A stretch of DNA of 13,256 bases from Chryseobacterium sp. (GCA_003248755.1 QFQW01000096.1:1-13256); one strand, 5' to 3'; shown: positions 1 to 7,583, counted from the first letter of the stretch. The notes: generated by a model not told the origin, from the letters alone. Program-made: numbers and translations.

Positions 1-414
1 ACTCCGGGAGAAAGTTGTATCTCATCGATACTTTCCGGGCTTACACAGGATACCTCAAAAGTTAAGGCTGTAGTAGAGGAAGATGCCGAAATTTTAATGC
101 TTTCTTTAGTAAAAGCTAAGGAGTGGCTTACAAAATATCCGGAATGGTCAACTTTTGTCTTTGAACTTTACCACAAAAGATTTGAAGATCTGGTTACGAT
201 GGTCAACTCAATTGCTTTCCAAAAAGTAGATGCAAGGATTCTCTATTTATTAGATCAGAAATCCCAACTATACAAGTCTAAAGAACTTAATGTAACCCAT
301 CAGCAACTGGCTGACGAACTCGGAATTACAAGAGAAGCCGTTAGCCGTGTTCTCAAACAGATTGAAACGGACGGTAAAATAAAACTTTCCCGAAATAAAA
401 TTACCCTATTGTAA
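1..414 (+). CDS. Crp/Fnr-family transcriptional regulator, C-terminal part (5' end outside window)
   Basis: The frame is open from base 1 (TPGESCISSI...), so the gene begins before the window and 137 residues are visible. The first ~35 residues look like the end of a cyclic-nucleotide-binding-type beta barrel (PGESC...; VVEEDAEILML). A long dimerisation-helix region follows, then a winged helix-turn-helix (HQQLADELGITREAVSRVL). The recognition helix TREAVSR keeps the R-E-x-x-x-R arrangement of E. coli CRP and also has the Ser-Arg pair found in FNR. The visible part has one Cys (in GESC). An Fnr-type FeS cluster cannot be judged because the N-terminus is missing. The stop codon at 412-414 lies inside a Crp-like operator (410-426), which suggests the protein regulates the downstream genes. 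The ligand or signal is unknown. An internal ATG at 97 is not the real start because homology-like sequence continues upstream. Confidence 0.93.
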   Translation, partial: TPGESCISSILSGLTQDTSKVKAVVEEDAEILMLSLVKAKEWLTKYPEWSTFVFELYHKRFEDLVTMVNSIAFQKVDARILYLLDQKSQLYKSKELNVTHQQLADELGITREAVSRVLKQIETDGKIKLSRNKITLL

Positions 415-426
415 CCTTCATCACTG
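410..426 (+). promoter_or_regulatory. Crp/Fnr-like operator, copy 1 (rhodanese-osmC promoter)
   Basis: TGTAACCTTCATCACTG reads as TGTAA-N6-TCACT, close to the Crp-type TGTGA-N6-TCACA pattern. Its centre (417.5) is 29.5 bases upstream of the first base of the TAnnTTTG box at 447, so it sits near -40 to -42, the usual position for a class II activator. The same sequence with one mismatch and identical spacing precedes the efflux operon (1308-1324). It overlaps the regulator's stop codon. Binding by that regulator is inferred. Confidence 0.7.
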
Positions 427-446
427 ACAGGCTTTTATCTGCACCC

Positions 447-454
447 TACATTTG
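447..454 (+). promoter_or_regulatory. Bacteroidota -7 promoter element for rhodanese-osmC
   Basis: TACATTTG matches the TAnnTTTG element recognised by the Bacteroidota primary sigma factor. It lies 25 bases before the rhodanese ATG, giving a short leader. No convincing -33 TTG element is seen at the usual distance. The Crp-like site occupies that area, consistent with activator-dependent transcription. Confidence 0.65.
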
Positions 455-479
455 CATTATCAATTTAAAAATCAATAAA

Positions 480-791
480 ATGTTAGATGCAATAAAAAAC
501 CTTTTCGGAATGGAGAAAACCGACTATGCGGCACTTTTAAAAGAAGGTGCTGTAATCCTTGATGTAAGAAGCAAAAGCGAATATGACGGAGGACATATCA
601 AAAATTCTGTCAATATTCCTGTTGACCAGCTTCAGAAGAATCTTTCGAAACTGAAGGATAAAAACAAACCTATTATTACCTGTTGTGCGTCGGGAATGAG
701 AAGCGCTTCGGCTAAAAGCATTCTTCAGAATAATGGCTATAAAAATGTACACAATGGCGGTGGATGGTCAAGTTTAAACAATAAAATCTAA
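480..791 (+). CDS. Single-domain rhodanese-like sulfurtransferase
   Basis: A 103-residue protein formed by one rhodanese domain and no signal peptide, so probably cytoplasmic. Visible hallmarks are the ILDVRSKSEYDGGHI segment (residues 26-40), the active-site loop C69-A-S-G-M-R74 with the catalytic Cys at 69, and the C-terminal GGGW segment. The family transfers sulfane sulfur (for example from thiosulfate or persulfides) through a Cys-persulfide. The ATG at 480 follows an A-rich leader. The gene ends 5 bases before osmC, so the two are probably co-transcribed from the promoter at 447. In E. coli YgaP a rhodanese is fused to a DUF2892 membrane domain. Here a separate DUF2892 gene sits at 7797, suggesting a split version of the same partnership. 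The physiological substrate cannot be read from sequence. Confidence 0.93.
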   Translation: MLDAIKNLFGMEKTDYAALLKEGAVILDVRSKSEYDGGHIKNSVNIPVDQLQKNLSKLKDKNKPIITCCASGMRSASAKSILQNNGYKNVHNGGGWSSLNNKI

Positions 792-796
792 TACTG

Positions 797-1231
797 ATGG
801 AAGCACATTTTTATAACGTAAATATTTCCTGGAAACAGGACAGGAAAGGCGAAATGTCTTCACCGGAGCTTTCTCAATCTGTAGAAATCGCAACACCTCC
901 GCAGTTTCCGAAAGGATTAGAAGATATCTGGTCGCCCGAACATCTTTTCACCGCAGCAGTAAGCAGTTGTCTGATGACGACTTTTCTGGCAATTGCAGAA
1001 AATTCTAAATTGGAGTTTGTAAATTTTGAATGCAGTTCTAAGGGAAAATTAGAACAGGTTGAAGGAAAATTCCTGATGACAGAAGTTATTCTGGAACCTG
1101 TTGTTACTATAAAAAATGAATCGGACAGAGAAAAGGCAGAACGTGTTCTCCAGAAATCCGAAGCGAACTGTTTGATATCTAATTCGGTGAAGTCTAAAAT
1201 TACAATGATTCCGCAAATAAGTTTGATGTAG
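797..1231 (+). CDS. OsmC/Ohr-family thiol peroxidase-like protein
   Basis: A 144-residue OsmC-family protein of normal length. The two family cysteines are present: C58 in AAVSSCLMTTF at the start of the central helix and C125 in SEANCLISNSV. In this family they form the reactive pair that reduces organic hydroperoxides, and some members also react with persulfides. The conserved SPEHLF segment (46-51) precedes the first Cys. The protein is cytoplasmic with no signal peptide. It starts 5 bases after the rhodanese stop, so it is the second gene of that transcription unit, and a hairpin terminator follows. Pairing with a sulfurtransferase suggests a role in thiol or reactive-sulfur stress. That is inference, and a generic organic hydroperoxide role is equally possible. 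Confidence 0.93.
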   Translation: MEAHFYNVNISWKQDRKGEMSSPELSQSVEIATPPQFPKGLEDIWSPEHLFTAAVSSCLMTTFLAIAENSKLEFVNFECSSKGKLEQVEGKFLMTEVILEPVVTIKNESDREKAERVLQKSEANCLISNSVKSKITMIPQISLM

Positions 1232-1257
1232 TGTTTATTTCCATAGTTTATAATGTG

Positions 1258-1281
1258 ACCGCCTTTGCAGGCGGTTTTTTT
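1258..1281 (+). terminator. Rho-independent terminator after osmC
   Basis: A 6-bp GC-rich stem, ACCGCC (1258-1263) with GGCGGT (1270-1275), encloses the loop TTTGCA and is followed by a run of T to 1281. It separates the rhodanese-osmC unit from the efflux operon, which then has its own promoter. Confidence 0.88.
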
Positions 1282-1307
1282 ATTGATGCTTCGAAAAAAA
1301 TCCCTTA

Positions 1308-1324
1308 TGTAACTTTCATCACTG
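1308..1324 (+). promoter_or_regulatory. Crp/Fnr-like operator, copy 2 (RND efflux operon promoter)
   Basis: TGTAACTTTCATCACTG differs from the 410-426 copy by one base. Its centre (1315.5) is 29.5 bases upstream of the TAnnTTTG box that starts at 1345, the same distance as in copy 1. A CCCT four bases long, placed just upstream at the same offset, is also shared. The pattern TGTAA-N6-TCACT fits a Crp/Fnr dimer site placed to contact polymerase directly. Confidence 0.7.
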
Positions 1325-1344
1325 TACACGTGATTCCGCCAATC

Positions 1345-1352
1345 TAATTTTG
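1345..1352 (+). promoter_or_regulatory. -7 promoter element of the RND efflux operon
   Basis: TAATTTTG matches TAnnTTTG and lies 17 bases before the TolC ATG, so the leader would be only about 10-15 bases. No -33 TTG is present at the usual distance. The Crp-like operator takes that place. Confidence 0.65.
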
Positions 1353-1369
1353 TCTTAAAATTAGAAAGA

Positions 1370-2677
1370 ATGAAAAAAGTGTTCACCTTCATCATTTCAA
1401 CAAGCTTTTTTGCTTCGGCATTTTCACAGCAAACCGTAATGATTTCCAGAGCCGAAATTGAAGCCAAATCGCTCGACGAAAACCTTCAGGTCAAAATGGC
1501 AAAAAGCGAAGCCAGCCTTGCTCAAACCGAACTTCTCGGAACACGTGCAATGTATCTTCCGAATGTGACGGCATCTTACACCTTTACCAATACCAATAAC
1601 CCTTTAATGGCGTTTGGCTCGAAGCTGAATCAGGAACGTATCACAATGATGGATTTCAATCCGGATAATCTGAACAGTCCAAAAAGCATCTCCAATTTTG
1701 GGACAAAAGTTGAAGTTCAGCAGCCGATTATCAATATGGATGCGGTGTATCAGAAGAAAGCAGGACAAATAAAAGCCGATGTTCTGAACATCAAAACCGA
1801 ACGCACCAAAGAATATGTGCAGTTTGAGTTGAAGAAAGCCTATATGATGCTTCAGTTGGCATATAAAATGAAAGAAACGCTGGAAAATGCAAAAGAAACG
1901 ACACTTGCCAACAAAAAGGTCATCGATAATTATTTCAAAAATGGAATGATTCAGAAATCGGAAGTTTTGTATATGGATGTTCGTATTAGTGAAATCGACA
2001 GCCAGATTCAGTTGGCAGATTCCAATATCAAAAATGCTTCCGATTATCTCTGTTTTCTGTTGAATGAAGATTCAAAAGACAAAATTTTAAAACCCACCGA
2101 ACCTTTGGAATATAATGGAAATTTAGTTGAAAACGACTTTTCATTAAATACTTCCCGAAAGGATTTGGAAGCGTACAATAAATCGTTGGAAGCCTATGAT
2201 TTAATGATAAAATCGTCCAAAGCAAAATTTCTTCCGAAACTGAACGCTTTTGGAAGCTGGGAAATGTACGACAACAAAATTGCGCAATTCGATGCCAATG
2301 GATATTTGGTCGGACTTCAGTTGTCGTGGAATGTTTTTGATGGTTTGAAGTCAAAATCCGAACGGGAAAAATACAAATCCGAACTCCATAAAGCCCAAAC
2401 CGAAATCGAGCAATACACCAAGCAAAGTCAGTTGGAACTCAACAAAGCGGTGAGGTCGGTTCAGGATGCAGACTCCAAAGTTACGTTCACAAAACAAGCT
2501 TGGGAACAGAGCCGGGAAGCCTATAGAATCAGAAAAAACCGATATGACCAAGGCTTGGAAAAATCAGCGGATTTGCTTTCTGCCGAAACGTTGATGTCCC
2601 AAAAAGAACTGGAATATCAGCAAGCTATTTTCGAGCATAACACGGCAATTGCTTATCTGGAATTTTTGAAGAAATAA
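1370..2677 (+). CDS. TolC-family outer membrane efflux protein (RND system)
   Basis: A 435-residue outer-membrane factor. A cleavable signal peptide is visible (MKKVFTF...FASAFSQQ, cut near residue 19-20). Two OEP repeats follow, rich in heptad-like Ala/Glu/Lys/Gln helices (about 25-220 and 235-435), with beta-strand segments such as YLPNVTASYTFT and FLPKLNAFGSWEMY. The length is normal for the family. It should form the trimeric outer-membrane channel for the membrane fusion protein and RND permease encoded next. It is the first gene of the operon, directly downstream of the promoter at 1345. The ATG at 1370 is chosen because the signal peptide begins there. Substrate specificity cannot be inferred from this component. 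Confidence 0.93.
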   Translation: MKKVFTFIISTSFFASAFSQQTVMISRAEIEAKSLDENLQVKMAKSEASLAQTELLGTRAMYLPNVTASYTFTNTNNPLMAFGSKLNQERITMMDFNPDNLNSPKSISNFGTKVEVQQPIINMDAVYQKKAGQIKADVLNIKTERTKEYVQFELKKAYMMLQLAYKMKETLENAKETTLANKKVIDNYFKNGMIQKSEVLYMDVRISEIDSQIQLADSNIKNASDYLCFLLNEDSKDKILKPTEPLEYNGNLVENDFSLNTSRKDLEAYNKSLEAYDLMIKSSKAKFLPKLNAFGSWEMYDNKIAQFDANGYLVGLQLSWNVFDGLKSKSEREKYKSELHKAQTEIEQYTKQSQLELNKAVRSVQDADSKVTFTKQAWEQSREAYRIRKNRYDQGLEKSADLLSAETLMSQKELEYQQAIFEHNTAIAYLEFLKK

Positions 2678-2693
2678 ATCAACAAAAAAACAA

Positions 2694-2769
2694 TGTCATT
2701 CTGAATGAAGTGAAACGGAATGAAGAATCTTTACGATGTATTTGTGATTCTTCATTTCTCAGAATAACA
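2694..2769 (+). repeat. REP-like intergenic hairpin repeat, copy 1
   Basis: The element fills most of the tolC-mfp gap. It starts TGTCATTCTGAATGAA and ends with a partial reverse complement (TTCATTTCTCAGAATAACA), with an inner GAAGAATC/GATTCTTC pair, so the whole element can fold into one long imperfect hairpin. A related element is at 3895-3963. Such elements, with the ATTCTGAA...GAAGAATC core, are in my experience dispersed in Flavobacteriia genomes. Confidence 0.85.
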
Positions 2770-2795
2770 AACGAAAATTAAATAAAATAATTACA

Positions 2796-3884
2796 ATGAA
2801 AAGATACATTTATTCAACATTAATTTTAGGAGCAATCACTTTGCAAAGCTGTTCCTCGGACCAGGAAAAATCTGCGGTTAACACCGATGCTCCTGTTTCT
2901 GTAACCGTTCATAAGTCCGCAACGGCTTCGAACGGTGCTTTTCTCACAGCCAGCGGAAAACTGGTTGCAAAAAACTCTGTCAATATTTCCACAAGAATGA
3001 TGGGCTATATCACTGCAATGAAAGCAGAAGTCGGACAAAACGTAAGAGCGGGACAGCTTCTGGTAAGCATCAATGCTACTGATATTCAGGCAAAAGGTGG
3101 ACAAGCCAATGCACAGATTTCGCAGGCTCAGGCCAATTATAATATTGCCAAAAAAGATTACGAGAGATTTCAGAATTTATATAAATCACAAAGTGCTTCC
3201 CAAAAAGAGCTTGACGATATGAGAGCCCGTTACGAGATGGCACAGGCAGGATTGCAGGCTGCACAACAGATGAAAAACGAAGTCAATGCGCAATACCGTT
3301 ATACTAATGTAACGGCTCCTATTTCCGGAACTATTACGGCAAAATTTTCAGAGCAAGGTGATATGGCAAGTCCTGGAATGCCTTTGTTGACGATAGAATC
3401 GCAGTCATCTTTGCAGGCGCAGGTTCTGGTTTCCGAGCAAAACATCACACAAATCAACGAAGGAATGTCCGTTCAGATTACTTTGAAATCCTTGAACAAA
3501 ACGGTTTCCGGAACAGTTTCCGAAATCAGCAAATCGGCAGCCAATACTGGTGGACAATATATGGTGAAAATCAACATTCATAATTCTGCGGATTTACTTC
3601 CGGGAATGTTTGTGAATGTGCAATTTCCTACCCAATCTTCAGGAGAAGTCAATCAGTATTTTCAGGAAAGTGTGATGGTTCCGAAATCTGTTTTGGTTGA
3701 AAATGGTCAGTTGACAGGAGTTTATGTTGTGAGTTCACAAAATACAGCCGTTCTCAGATGGATAAAAACAGGAAAAGCATTTGGTGACCAGGTTGAGGTT
3801 TTATCAGGTTTGAACCCTAAGGAAACGTATATCCTGACCTCCAACGGAAAATTGTATAACGGAGCAAAAATTCAAATTAAATAA
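2796..3884 (+). CDS. RND efflux periplasmic adaptor (membrane fusion protein), lipoprotein
   Basis: A 362-residue HlyD/AcrA-like adaptor. A lipoprotein signal ends in the lipobox LQSC with the lipidated Cys at 19, so it should be anchored to a membrane on the periplasmic side. After that come the first lipoyl half (about 55-92, SARTRMMGY-like turn and VGQNVRAGQLL), a coiled-coil hairpin (about 97-168, rich in Gln/Ala/Lys), the second lipoyl half (TAPISGTITAKF, then DMASPGMPLLTI), the beta-barrel (VLVSEQNITQINEGM...) and a membrane-proximal C-terminal domain. It links the TolC channel at 1370 to the permease at 3990. The preceding 118-base gap contains a REP-like hairpin and no promoter that I can support. 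Confidence 0.93.
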   Translation: MKRYIYSTLILGAITLQSCSSDQEKSAVNTDAPVSVTVHKSATASNGAFLTASGKLVAKNSVNISTRMMGYITAMKAEVGQNVRAGQLLVSINATDIQAKGGQANAQISQAQANYNIAKKDYERFQNLYKSQSASQKELDDMRARYEMAQAGLQAAQQMKNEVNAQYRYTNVTAPISGTITAKFSEQGDMASPGMPLLTIESQSSLQAQVLVSEQNITQINEGMSVQITLKSLNKTVSGTVSEISKSAANTGGQYMVKINIHNSADLLPGMFVNVQFPTQSSGEVNQYFQESVMVPKSVLVENGQLTGVYVVSSQNTAVLRWIKTGKAFGDQVEVLSGLNPKETYILTSNGKLYNGAKIQIK

Positions 3885-3894
3885 AAAATTCTTC

Positions 3895-3963
3895 TGTCAT
3901 TCTGAACGAAACAAAGTGTAGTGAAGAATCTCTGTTTGAGATTCCTCGTTCCTCGGAATGACA
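3895..3963 (+). repeat. REP-like intergenic hairpin repeat, copy 2
   Basis: It begins TGTCATTCTGAACGAA and ends CTCGTTCCTCGGAATGACA, which pair as imperfect inverted arms. Inside, GAAGAATCTC (3923-3932) pairs with GAGATTCCTC (3938-3947) around the loop TGTTT. It is clearly related to 2694-2769 but about 7 bases shorter. It lies 26 bases before the RND permease ATG. Confidence 0.87.
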
Positions 3964-3989
3964 ATTGTGATTTTAATATTCAAAAAATT

Positions 3990-6900
3990 ATGGAAAAAGG
4001 ATTCGCAGGACGTATTGCCGAGTTTTTCATCAATTCAAAATTAACCATTTTACTGATGGTCGCATTGATGATTATCGGGGTGTACAGTTCCACATTAATA
4101 CCAAGAGAAGAAGAGCCACAAATTATTATCCCAATGGCGGATGTAATGGTTGGTTATCCCGGAGCAAACCCAAAAGAAGTAGAAAGCCGTGTTGTAAAGC
4201 CTTTAGAAAAGATTATTTCTAATATTAAAGGTGTAGAACACATCCATTCGATGGCAATGAACGGACAGGCTATGATTATTGTTCAGTTTTATGTAGGCGA
4301 AGATACGGAACGCTCTTATGTAAAGCTTTACGATGAGCTGATGAAGAACAAAAACATCTTCCCGAAAGGCGTGATGGAACCGATGGTGAAAACCCGCTCC
4401 ATTGACGATGTCCCGATGCTTGGCTTAACTTTATGGAGTGATAATAGTAATTATAACGACTTTCAGCTTCGCCAGATTGGAGAAGAATTATCTTCGGAAA
4501 TCAAAAAAATAAAAGATGTTTCCCTCACCAAAGTAATCGGAGGGAGAAACCGCCAGCTTTCCGTGATTTTGGATAAAGATAAAATGGCTGAACTGAATGT
4601 GGACGCTCTATCGGTGATGCAGATGATTCAGGCGAATAACGGAAGTTCACAATCCGGGAAATTTGATTCAGGGGATTCAGAATATCTTCTGACGACGGGA
4701 CAATTCCTGAACTCTGCGGAAGATGTAGAAAATCTGGTTATCGGAACTTCTCAGAGTATGCCGGTGTATCTGAAACAGGTGGCAATTATAAAAGATGGTG
4801 CTTCTGACCCTGCCAATTATGTAAGTTTCGGGTACGGAAATGCAGTAGAAAACGGTAAGAAATTTAAGTCAGAATATCCTGCGGTTACCGTTTCAGTTTC
4901 GAAAGTAAAAGGCGCTGATGCAATGAAAATCTCTGAGCAGATTCTTACCAAAGTTGATGAGTTAAAGAAAAATCTCATTCCGAATGATGTGCATATAGAG
5001 GTCACCAGAAATTATGGGGAAACCGCCTCACACAAAGTTTCTGAGTTGTTGATGCACCTTGGTGTCGCGATTTTGGCAGTAACTGTTCTGGTAATGCTGG
5101 CAATGGGTTGGCGAGGAGGTTTGGTAGTATTCTTTTCGGTTCCGCTGACGTTTGCTTTAACGTTGTTCAGCTACTATATTTTGGGATATACATTAAATAG
5201 AATCACGCTTTTTGCTTTGGTTTTTGTGGTCGGAATTGTGGTGGATGACAGTATTATTATCGCTGAAAATATGCACAGGCATTTTCATATGAAGAAACTG
5301 CCGTTCAAGCAGGCCGCGATTTATGCCATTAATGAGGTCGGAAATCCTACCATTTTAGCAACATTTACAGTAATTGCTGCGATTCTTCCGATGGCTTTCG
5401 TAAGCGGAATGATGGGACCATATATGTCGCCGATGCCGATTGGAGCTTCTATTGCAATGTTACTTTCGCTTTTTGTCGCCTTAACAGTTACACCGTATCT
5501 CGGATATCATTTATTAAAAGTAAAAGATAGTCAAGAACATAAAGAAGAACAAGGTCTGGAAACCAACAGAATTTATAAAATATATAAAAAAATTGAGCAG
5601 CCACTTTTAGATTCGAAATCAAAAAGATGGACAATGATGGCGGTTACAGTGGTTTTATTATTGATTTCCGTGACGGCATTTTTCACGAAATGGGTGGCGG
5701 TGAAAATGCTTCCTTTTGATAATAAAAATGAAATTCAGGTGGTGATTGATATGCCGGAAGGAACAACGCTGGAAAGAACTTCAGCCGTTACTCGGGATAT
5801 TGCACAATATCTGAAAACTGTTCCTGAAGTAGTTAACTATCAGAATTATATTGGCTCTTCGGCTCCGATTACTTTTAATGGATTGGTTCGTCATTATGAT
5901 ATGCGTGGAAGCAGTAATACAGCAGATATTCAGGTGAATCTTTTACATAAAGAAGACCGTGATAAGCAAAGCCACGATGTTGCTAAAAATATTCGTCCGG
6001 AAATTCAGAAAATTGCTGCTAAATACGGAGCTAATGTAAAAGTGGTGGAAGTTCCGCCAGGACCACCGGTTTTATCTACGATTGTTGCAGAAATCTACGG
6101 TCCTGATTACGAAGGACAAATAAAAGTAGCGAAACAGGTGGAAGACATTCTGAAGAAAACCGATGATGTCGTGGATATTGACTGGATGGTGGAAGCGCCT
6201 CAAAAAGAATTTAAGCTTGTTCCGGATAAAGAAAAGGCGATGCTGAACGGTGTTGCTCCGCAACAGATTGTCGGGAATATGACGTATCTGATGGGAGAAT
6301 ATCCGATTGGAAACCTTTACGATGAAAAATCCAATGACCCTGTGGATATTGTAATGAAGCTGAAAAATGCTGATAAATCTACGATTCAGGATATCACAGG
6401 TTTGAAAATCAAAGGACAAATGGGAATGGTTCCGGCTAGTGACCTTGTAAAGGTAGAAGAAAAAGAACTGGATAAAACCATTTACAGAAAAGACCAGAAA
6501 AGGGTAGTGTATGTTCTTGCTGATATGGCAGGAAAACTGGAAAGTCCTGCGTACGCCATTCTCGGAATGGAAGAAAAGCTAAAAAAAATCCAGCTTCCGA
6601 ATGGATATTCAATGAATGAATTGTATATGAACCAACCGGAAGATGAAAGTAATTATACTGTAAAATGGGACGGAGAATGGCAGATTACGCTAGAGGTTTT
6701 CCGTGATTTGGGGACTGCTTTTGCGGTTGTGATTATCATCATTTATATGCTGATTGTCGGCTGGTTTCAAAACTTTAAAACACCAATCGTGATGATGGTT
6801 GCCATTCCGCTTTCACTCATTGGAATTGTTTTAGGACACTGGCTTTTAGGAGCGTTCTTTACAGCAACTTCTTTTATCGGAATGATTGCTTTAGCAGGTG

Positions 6901-7217
6901 TAATGGTAAGAAATTCAGTGCTTTTAATTGACTTTATAGAAATTCGTCTGAAAGAAGGAATTCCTATGAAGCAGGCCATTATTGAAGCCGGAGCGGTAAG
7001 AACAACGCCAATTTTATTAACGACAGGAGCAGTTGTAATTGGAGCCGTAATCATTCTTTTTGACCCGATTTTCCAGGGACTGGCAATTTCACTTGTGTTC
7101 GGAGCAATTGTTTCCACGCTTTTGACTTTGATTGTCGTTCCGTTGGTTTACTATGCTACCGAAAAGAAAAAATGGGAGAAAAAGTCAGAAGACGAAAGTG
7201 TGATTACCAAAGATTAA
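3990..7217 (+). CDS. RND-family efflux permease (HAE-like proton antiporter)
   Basis: A 1075-residue inner-membrane pump, the normal size for the AcrB/MexB superfamily. Transmembrane segments are visible at about 18-35, 353-373, 376-399, 407-428, 457-477, 482-507, 547-567, 907-926, 932-955, 958-985, 1008-1024 and 1030-1056, with two large periplasmic loops between. TM4 carries the adjacent Asp pair D419-D420 in GIVVDDSIIIAEN, matching the proton-relay Asp pair of drug-type RND pumps; heavy-metal CusA/CzcA types differ here. The PREEEPQI motif follows TM1. The start is set at the ATG at 3990 (MEKGFAGRIAEFF). A GTG at 3921 would extend the frame by 23 residues, but those codons come from the REP-like repeat. 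Substrate is unknown. Confidence 0.94.
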   Translation: MEKGFAGRIAEFFINSKLTILLMVALMIIGVYSSTLIPREEEPQIIIPMADVMVGYPGANPKEVESRVVKPLEKIISNIKGVEHIHSMAMNGQAMIIVQFYVGEDTERSYVKLYDELMKNKNIFPKGVMEPMVKTRSIDDVPMLGLTLWSDNSNYNDFQLRQIGEELSSEIKKIKDVSLTKVIGGRNRQLSVILDKDKMAELNVDALSVMQMIQANNGSSQSGKFDSGDSEYLLTTGQFLNSAEDVENLVIGTSQSMPVYLKQVAIIKDGASDPANYVSFGYGNAVENGKKFKSEYPAVTVSVSKVKGADAMKISEQILTKVDELKKNLIPNDVHIEVTRNYGETASHKVSELLMHLGVAILAVTVLVMLAMGWRGGLVVFFSVPLTFALTLFSYYILGYTLNRITLFALVFVVGIVVDDSIIIAENMHRHFHMKKLPFKQAAIYAINEVGNPTILATFTVIAAILPMAFVSGMMGPYMSPMPIGASIAMLLSLFVALTVTPYLGYHLLKVKDSQEHKEEQGLETNRIYKIYKKIEQPLLDSKSKRWTMMAVTVVLLLISVTAFFTKWVAVKMLPFDNKNEIQVVIDMPEGTTLERTSAVTRDIAQYLKTVPEVVNYQNYIGSSAPITFNGLVRHYDMRGSSNTADIQVNLLHKEDRDKQSHDVAKNIRPEIQKIAAKYGANVKVVEVPPGPPVLSTIVAEIYGPDYEGQIKVAKQVEDILKKTDDVVDIDWMVEAPQKEFKLVPDKEKAMLNGVAPQQIVGNMTYLMGEYPIGNLYDEKSNDPVDIVMKLKNADKSTIQDITGLKIKGQMGMVPASDLVKVEEKELDKTIYRKDQKRVVYVLADMAGKLESPAYAILGMEEKLKKIQLPNGYSMNELYMNQPEDESNYTVKWDGEWQITLEVFRDLGTAFAVVIIIIYMLIVGWFQNFKTPIVMMVAIPLSLIGIVLGHWLLGAFFTATSFIGMIALAGVMVRNSVLLIDFIEIRLKEGIPMKQAIIEAGAVRTTPILLTTGAVVIGAVIILFDPIFQGLAISLVFGAIVSTLLTLIVVPLVYYATEKKKWEKKSEDESVITKD

Positions 7218-7238
7218 AATGAATTTCAAAAATTAACT

Positions 7239-7264
7239 TCCGACATCCATTTTAGGACTTCGGA
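7239..7264 (+). repeat. Small intergenic hairpin before the PII-like gene
   Basis: TCCGACATCC (7239-7248) can pair with GGACTTCGGA (7255-7264) at 8 of 10 positions around a 6-base loop. It lacks a following T-run, so it is not a convincing terminator. The ACTTCCGA/ACTTCGGA words resemble short repeats I associate with Flavobacteriia intergenic regions. Confidence 0.5.
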
Positions 7265-7277
7265 CAAAACAAAGAAT

Positions 7278-7583
7278 ATGAAACTATTATTAATCACCGC
7301 TATAGAGGAATTTGAAACAGATGTCATCAACATTCTTAAACATTCGGGAGTAAAAGCTTTTTCCTATCAATCTGTAAAAGGATATAGAAATGAAAAAAAC
7401 GAAATGAGCAATTGGTTCGGAAAAGATGATATTGCGGTCAATTCTCTACTTTTTACGGTTTTTTCCGATTGTAATTGTGTTGGTGATATTTACAAAAATG
7501 TCAACGAATTTAATCAAAAACAGAAAACCGTTTCCCGGATTCATATTGCAACGATAAATTTAGAAAATGAAAATTTTAAGTAA
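7278..7583 (+). CDS. Small PII-like (ferredoxin-fold) protein, RND-associated
   Basis: A 101-residue soluble protein that I cannot name from an exact family match. Its plan follows that of PII-superfamily proteins: beta strand MKLLLITA, helix EFETDVINILKHSGV, strand KAFSYQSVKGYR, a loop of about 20 residues (NEKNEMSNWFGKDDIA) where PII has its T-loop, strand NSLLFTVF, helix CVGDIYKNVNEFNQ, and strand SRIHIATINL. PII-like groups genetically linked to RND efflux genes are known in other phyla (the group called PII-NG), which suits this position directly downstream of the permease. The classical T-loop uridylylation Tyr is not evident. The Cys pair DCNC might bind a metal or thiol. Its end overlaps the next gene by 17 bases. 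Possible role: ligand-dependent control of the pump. The fold is inferred and the role is speculative. Confidence 0.72.
   Translation: MKLLLITAIEEFETDVINILKHSGVKAFSYQSVKGYRNEKNEMSNWFGKDDIAVNSLLFTVFSDCNCVGDIYKNVNEFNQKQKTVSRIHIATINLENENFK

Noticed and set aside
874..1467. Long open frame on the minus strand (197 codons) across osmC and the start of the TolC gene
   Set aside because: It is antisense to two strongly supported genes and to the terminator between them, and its translation shows no recognisable domain. The frame is explained by codon bias of the + strand genes.
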